The notes beneath the pieces are model-generated. The model was not told the origin of the DNA, searched no databases, and saw only the letters and a program-made list of their open reading frames with translations. From NCBI GenBank assembly GCA_002342175.1, contig DDPL01000037.1, positions 1-9,431 of the forward strand: a DNA stretch of 9,431 nt. The letters are read 5' to 3'. Made by a program: the position numbers and the translations under genes. This DNA comes from Legionellales bacterium UBA2469 (GTDB taxonomy: Bacteria > Pseudomonadota > Gammaproteobacteria > Legionellales > Legionellaceae). Below, one piece after another: positions 6,213-9,431 of the stretch (position 1 is its first letter; the number at the start of each line of letters is the position of its first letter).

Positions 6213-9200
6213 TTAATCAGTTAGTGACATTAAACTTGCATTGCCCCCAGCCGCCGTTGTATCAACAGTGTAGGTTCGTTCATGACACAATCTTTGTAGG
6301 TATAAAGGACCACCAGCTTTAGGTCCGGTACCTGACAACCCTTCACCCCCAAATGGCTGTAATCCTACAACAGCACCTATCATATTTCGATTCACATAAC
6401 AATTCCCAACATGAGCATGTTCTCGTATATAAGCGATGGTTTCATTGATTCGACTTTGTATGCCTAAAGTTAAGCCATAGCCTGTTTGATTGATTTCATC
6501 AACAACCTCAGCTAATTTTAAGCCATCAAAGGTTATAACATGCAATAGTGGCCCAAACACCTCTTTTTTCAAAACATCAATGGAAGGAATTTTAAACGCA
6601 ATTGGCGTCATAAAATGTCCTTGATGAGTATCCATATTTAATGAATATTCAAAGATAACCTCATGTTGTTTTTTCATTTTGGTCGCATGTGTTTTTAAAA
6701 CTTTTAAAGCCGTTTCATCTATAACTGGTCCAACGTCCGTTGTCAATAAGGATGGCAATCCAATATTTAATTCCGCCATCGCCCCCTGAAGAAGTGCTTT
6801 GAAACGTGGGTAAACATCTTGCTGAACATAAACAACTCGAAGTGCAGAGCAACGTTGACCAGCACTACCAAATGCCGAAGATAAAACATCTCTTATCACT
6901 TGCTCTAACAATGCCGATGAATCAACAATCATCGCATTCAAGCCGCCCGTTTCTGCAATCAACGGAACAATAGGGCCTTTTTTATCTGCCAAACTTTTCG
7001 CAATCAATGATGCGACCTCTGAGGAACCTGTAAAAATGACCCCTGCAGTTTGAGGATGTTTCACCAATGCAGCACCAATATCTTCACCATGGCCAGGTAA
7101 TAATTGAATAACGTCATTAGGGAACCCTGCGATTCGCATCAATTTAACTGCATATGCAGCTATTAAAGACGTTTGTTCTGCCGGTTTTGCAATCACGCAG
7201 TTTCCTGTAACCAAAGCGGCAACAACTTGGCCGACAAAAATAGCTAAAGGAAAATTCCATGGACTGATACAAACCATTACACCACGAGGATGTAAACTCC
7301 ACTGATTCAACTCTCCCGTATATCCTGGTAAATCTAAACAATACTCCATCATTTGACGCGCTTGGTAGGCGTAATATCGACAAAAATCAATTGCCTCTCT
7401 AACTTCTGCAATCCCGTCTTCTAAAGTTTTTCCTGCTTCACGACAAGCGAGAGTAATCGCTTCTAGTCGATTTTCTTCGAGTAATCGAGCAAATTTTTCA
7501 AGAATATGGGCTCTTTTATCTACATTTATTTTTGACCATTTCTTAAATCCTTGCAAGGCATTCTCAAATGCCGCATTGACAAGACTTGTTTGCGCATAAC
7601 AAACTTCTCCAACTTTATCTTTCTGATTTTGCGGACTTAAAACATCAGTAGTCTTGGTATGATGTGTATCATCATTTCCACTTAACATAGGTCCGGCAAA
7701 CCATTTTTGATTTTGAAATGTTTCAAATTCCTTTTGTAATTGAGCGAGCTGTTCTCTATCACTCCAATCAATCCCTCTTGAGTTTTCACGTTGTGGTAAG
7801 AAAATCGCCCATGGCAAAGGAATATTTTGATTCATCACATTCATATATCGTTTTGAAATTTCTATTGGATTTTCTACGAGCTCATCAATTGAAACATTTT
7901 CATCAACAATTCTGTTCACAAAAGATGAATTTGCGCCATTTTCAAGTAAACGACGCACTAAATAAGGTAATAAATCTTCATGACAACCCACCGGTGCATA
8001 GACTCGACAAGGAATATTGAGCTTATTGGCAGGAACGATTTGTTCGTAAAGTTCCTTACCCATCCCATGCAAACATTGAAATTCAAAATCTCGATAAGAA
8101 CCAGCAAGTTCTAAAATCGTCGAAACACTATGAGCATTATGCGTTGCAAATTGCGGGTAAATTTCGTCGGTATACGTTAATAATTTTTTTGCACAGGCTT
8201 GAAATGAGACATCTGTAAAAATTTTTCGAGTAAATACAGGATACTCCTTTAAGCCATTTATTTGTGTTCGTTTAATTTCGCTATCCCAATAAGCGCCCTT
8301 AATTAAGCGAACCATAATTCGTCGACCACCTTGACGTGCGAGATCAGCTACCCAATCAATCAAGGTAAAAGCCCTTTTCTGATAAGACTGCACTGCCAAA
8401 CCAAAACCGTGCCATCCGGATAGTTTTGGATTCAAATAGACATCAGAAAAAATATCTAAAGAAAGTGCTAATCGTTCTGATTCTTCTGCATCAACGGTAA
8501 GACCAACTTGATATTCTTTTGCTAATATTGCAAGTTCTAATAGACACTGTCCTAATTCCTTGCGGACTTTAACTGCATGCGCTTCTGAATATCGAGGATG
8601 CAAAGCTGACAATTTCACTGAAATATTGGATTTTTCAACGATTGATTTGCTATTATCAACCGATTCACCTAAAGTTTTAATCGCATTAACATAGGCTTCA
8701 TAATATTTTTGAGCATCTTTTTGCGTTAAGGCTGCTTCTCCTAGCATATCATATGAGAACCGATAGCCTTGCGCTTCATACTTTTCACCACGTTTAATCG
8801 CTTCAGCAATGTTTTTTCCCATCACAAATTGTCGACTTAATACTTTCATCGCTTGTGCAATAACAGTTCTCACAACTGTTTCGCTGCTTCGATTAAAAAA
8901 GCCTTTTAGTGCACGCGTCCAATCTTGATGTGAATCACTTGGTTTTAAAGCTTTACCTGTTAAAACCAATGCCCAAGTGGTTGCGTTAATAAAAAAGGAA
9001 TCACTTTTTCCAATATGTTCTTGCCAATTGGGGGTCGTTAACTTATCTCGAATGAGTTTATCAATGGTCGCTTGATCAGGCACTCTCAATAGTGCTTCTG
9101 CTAAACACATCAATGCAATACCTTCTTGGGTTGACAAAGAATAAGTATTTAAAAAAGAATCAACGCCCACCGCATTTTTTCTCATCATCCGTACTTGTTG

Positions 9201-9362
9201 AATAAGAATTTTTGCATGGTGCATAATTTTTTCATTCGATTCCGGGGTTAGTTCTGCATAATCCATGAGTTTTGCGACAACATCGTATTCATTCGCTCGA
9301 TAATCTGCATTAATAAGTGCGCGTAAGCCGTCTAAAGGTTGGATGGTATAGGGTTGTAACAT
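6213..9362 (-). CDS. putA: Bifunctional proline dehydrogenase / L-glutamate gamma-semialdehyde dehydrogenase (PutA)
   Basis: PutA oxidises proline to glutamate in two steps: an FAD-dependent proline dehydrogenase passes electrons to quinone at the membrane, then an NAD-dependent aldehyde dehydrogenase completes the reaction. From the chosen start the protein has 1049 residues. The proline dehydrogenase half contains RLIKGAYWDSEIKR at 352-365 and YAPVG followed by YLVRRLLENGA at 467-477, with the Arg470/Arg471 pair that binds the proline carboxylate in relatives. The dehydrogenase half shows ISPWNFPLA near 699, general base Glu804 (AETGG), catalytic Cys838 (GQRCSALR) and PFGGEGLSGTGPKAGG near 1003-1018. 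The protein ends in GGNASLMSLTD. The N-terminal ribbon-helix-helix of E. coli PutA is absent, so it should not repress its own gene. An in-frame ATG at 9401 would add 13 residues, but the ATG at 9362 has a strong AAGGAG nine bases upstream and 9401 lies almost at the predicted transcription start. No clear terminator follows the stop. Confidence 0.97.
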   Translation of the reverse strand: MLQPYTIQPLDGLRALINADYRANEYDVVAKLMDYAELTPESNEKIMHHAKILIQQVRMMRKNAVGVDSFLNTYSLSTQEGIALMCLAEALLRVPDQATIDKLIRDKLTTPNWQEHIGKSDSFFINATTWALVLTGKALKPSDSHQDWTRALKGFFNRSSETVVRTVIAQAMKVLSRQFVMGKNIAEAIKRGEKYEAQGYRFSYDMLGEAALTQKDAQKYYEAYVNAIKTLGESVDNSKSIVEKSNISVKLSALHPRYSEAHAVKVRKELGQCLLELAILAKEYQVGLTVDAEESERLALSLDIFSDVYLNPKLSGWHGFGLAVQSYQKRAFTLIDWVADLARQGGRRIMVRLIKGAYWDSEIKRTQINGLKEYPVFTRKIFTDVSFQACAKKLLTYTDEIYPQFATHNAHSVSTILELAGSYRDFEFQCLHGMGKELYEQIVPANKLNIPCRVYAPVGCHEDLLPYLVRRLLENGANSSFVNRIVDENVSIDELVENPIEISKRYMNVMNQNIPLPWAIFLPQRENSRGIDWSDREQLAQLQKEFETFQNQKWFAGPMLSGNDDTHHTKTTDVLSPQNQKDKVGEVCYAQTSLVNAAFENALQGFKKWSKINVDKRAHILEKFARLLEENRLEAITLACREAGKTLEDGIAEVREAIDFCRYYAYQARQMMEYCLDLPGYTGELNQWSLHPRGVMVCISPWNFPLAIFVGQVVAALVTGNCVIAKPAEQTSLIAAYAVKLMRIAGFPNDVIQLLPGHGEDIGAALVKHPQTAGVIFTGSSEVASLIAKSLADKKGPIVPLIAETGGLNAMIVDSSALLEQVIRDVLSSAFGSAGQRCSALRVVYVQQDVYPRFKALLQGAMAELNIGLPSLLTTDVGPVIDETALKVLKTHATKMKKQHEVIFEYSLNMDTHQGHFMTPIAFKIPSIDVLKKEVFGPLLHVITFDGLKLAEVVDEINQTGYGLTLGIQSRINETIAYIREHAHVGNCYVNRNMIGAVVGLQPFGGEGLSGTGPKAGGPLYLQRLCHERTYTVDTTAAGGNASLMSLTD

Positions 9363-9370
9363 ATTCTTAT

Positions 9371-9377
9371 TCTCCTT
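9371..9377 (-). promoter_or_regulatory. Ribosome binding site that sets the putA start
   Basis: On the - strand AAGGAG, followed by AATAAGAAT and then ATG, gives a near-consensus Shine-Dalgarno nine bases before the ATG at 9362. The upstream in-frame ATG at 9401 has nothing comparable. This decides for the shorter, 1049-residue product. Confidence 0.85.
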
Positions 9378-9416
9378 GACATATATTCCATTATGAAGCA
9401 TGGATTTTTTTAAGGC

Positions 9417-9422
9417 ATTATA
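9417..9422 (-). promoter_or_regulatory. Putative -10 element of putA
   Basis: TATAAT on the - strand matches the sigma-70 -10 consensus exactly. Transcription would start near 9410 and leave a leader of about 48 bases before the ATG at 9362. The -35 region lies outside the window. The surrounding 17 bases (9414-9430) match the promoter of the downstream repeat-protein gene (6160-6176) with one difference. Confidence 0.55.
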
Positions 9423-9431
9423 TCTTAAAAA

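Noticed and set aside
7718..8020. 100-codon open frame on the + strand opposite putA
   Set aside because: It is antisense to a conserved coding region, has no recognisable protein features, and is a shadow of putA codon use.
9363..9401. N-terminal extension of PutA from the in-frame ATG at 9401
   Set aside because: It has no ribosome binding site and lies about nine bases from the predicted transcription start. The ATG at 9362 has a strong AAGGAG.

Overview
The window holds the 3' part of an aconitase gene and an amino-acid transporter gene on the + strand. On the - strand, converging on them, are a large unrecognised repeat-protein gene and a complete putA. The low-GC gammaproteobacterial character, the AcnA-type aconitase, a PutA without a DNA-binding domain and a GadC-like transporter would all suit a relative of Legionella or Coxiella (order Legionellales). 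That placement is inference; nothing in the window fixes the taxon.

Layout. 1-2009 (+): acnA, cut by the left edge. 2013-3410 (+): a 12-helix APC permease of the GadC type, three bases after the acnA stop and probably co-transcribed with it. 3399-6128 (-): a 909-residue protein of unknown function that overlaps the permease gene tail-to-tail by 12 bp. By hand alignment about 23 degenerate units of roughly 32 residues make up most of it. 6129-6212: an 84-bp gap carrying an extended -10 promoter and a perfect 12-bp inverted repeat that covers both the promoter and the ribosome binding site of the repeat-protein gene. 6213-9362 (-): putA, with its own ribosome binding site and a -10 hexamer at the right edge. 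No intergenic stretch exceeds 300 bases, and I saw no RNA genes, insertion sequences or CRISPR arrays.

How the genes fit together. PutA converts proline to glutamate, the GadC-like permease probably exchanges amino acids such as glutamate, and aconitase runs the upper TCA cycle. This is a plausible setting for a bacterium that feeds on amino acids, but only acnA and the permease gene look like one transcription unit. The repeat-protein gene does not fit this metabolism. It is more AT-rich in the stretches counted, has its own promoter, and looks like an accessory helical solenoid protein, possibly a secreted effector. It is the most novel item here. One point deserves a test: its units have His or Asn at the position that, in my alignment, matches the first base-specifying residue of TALE repeats.
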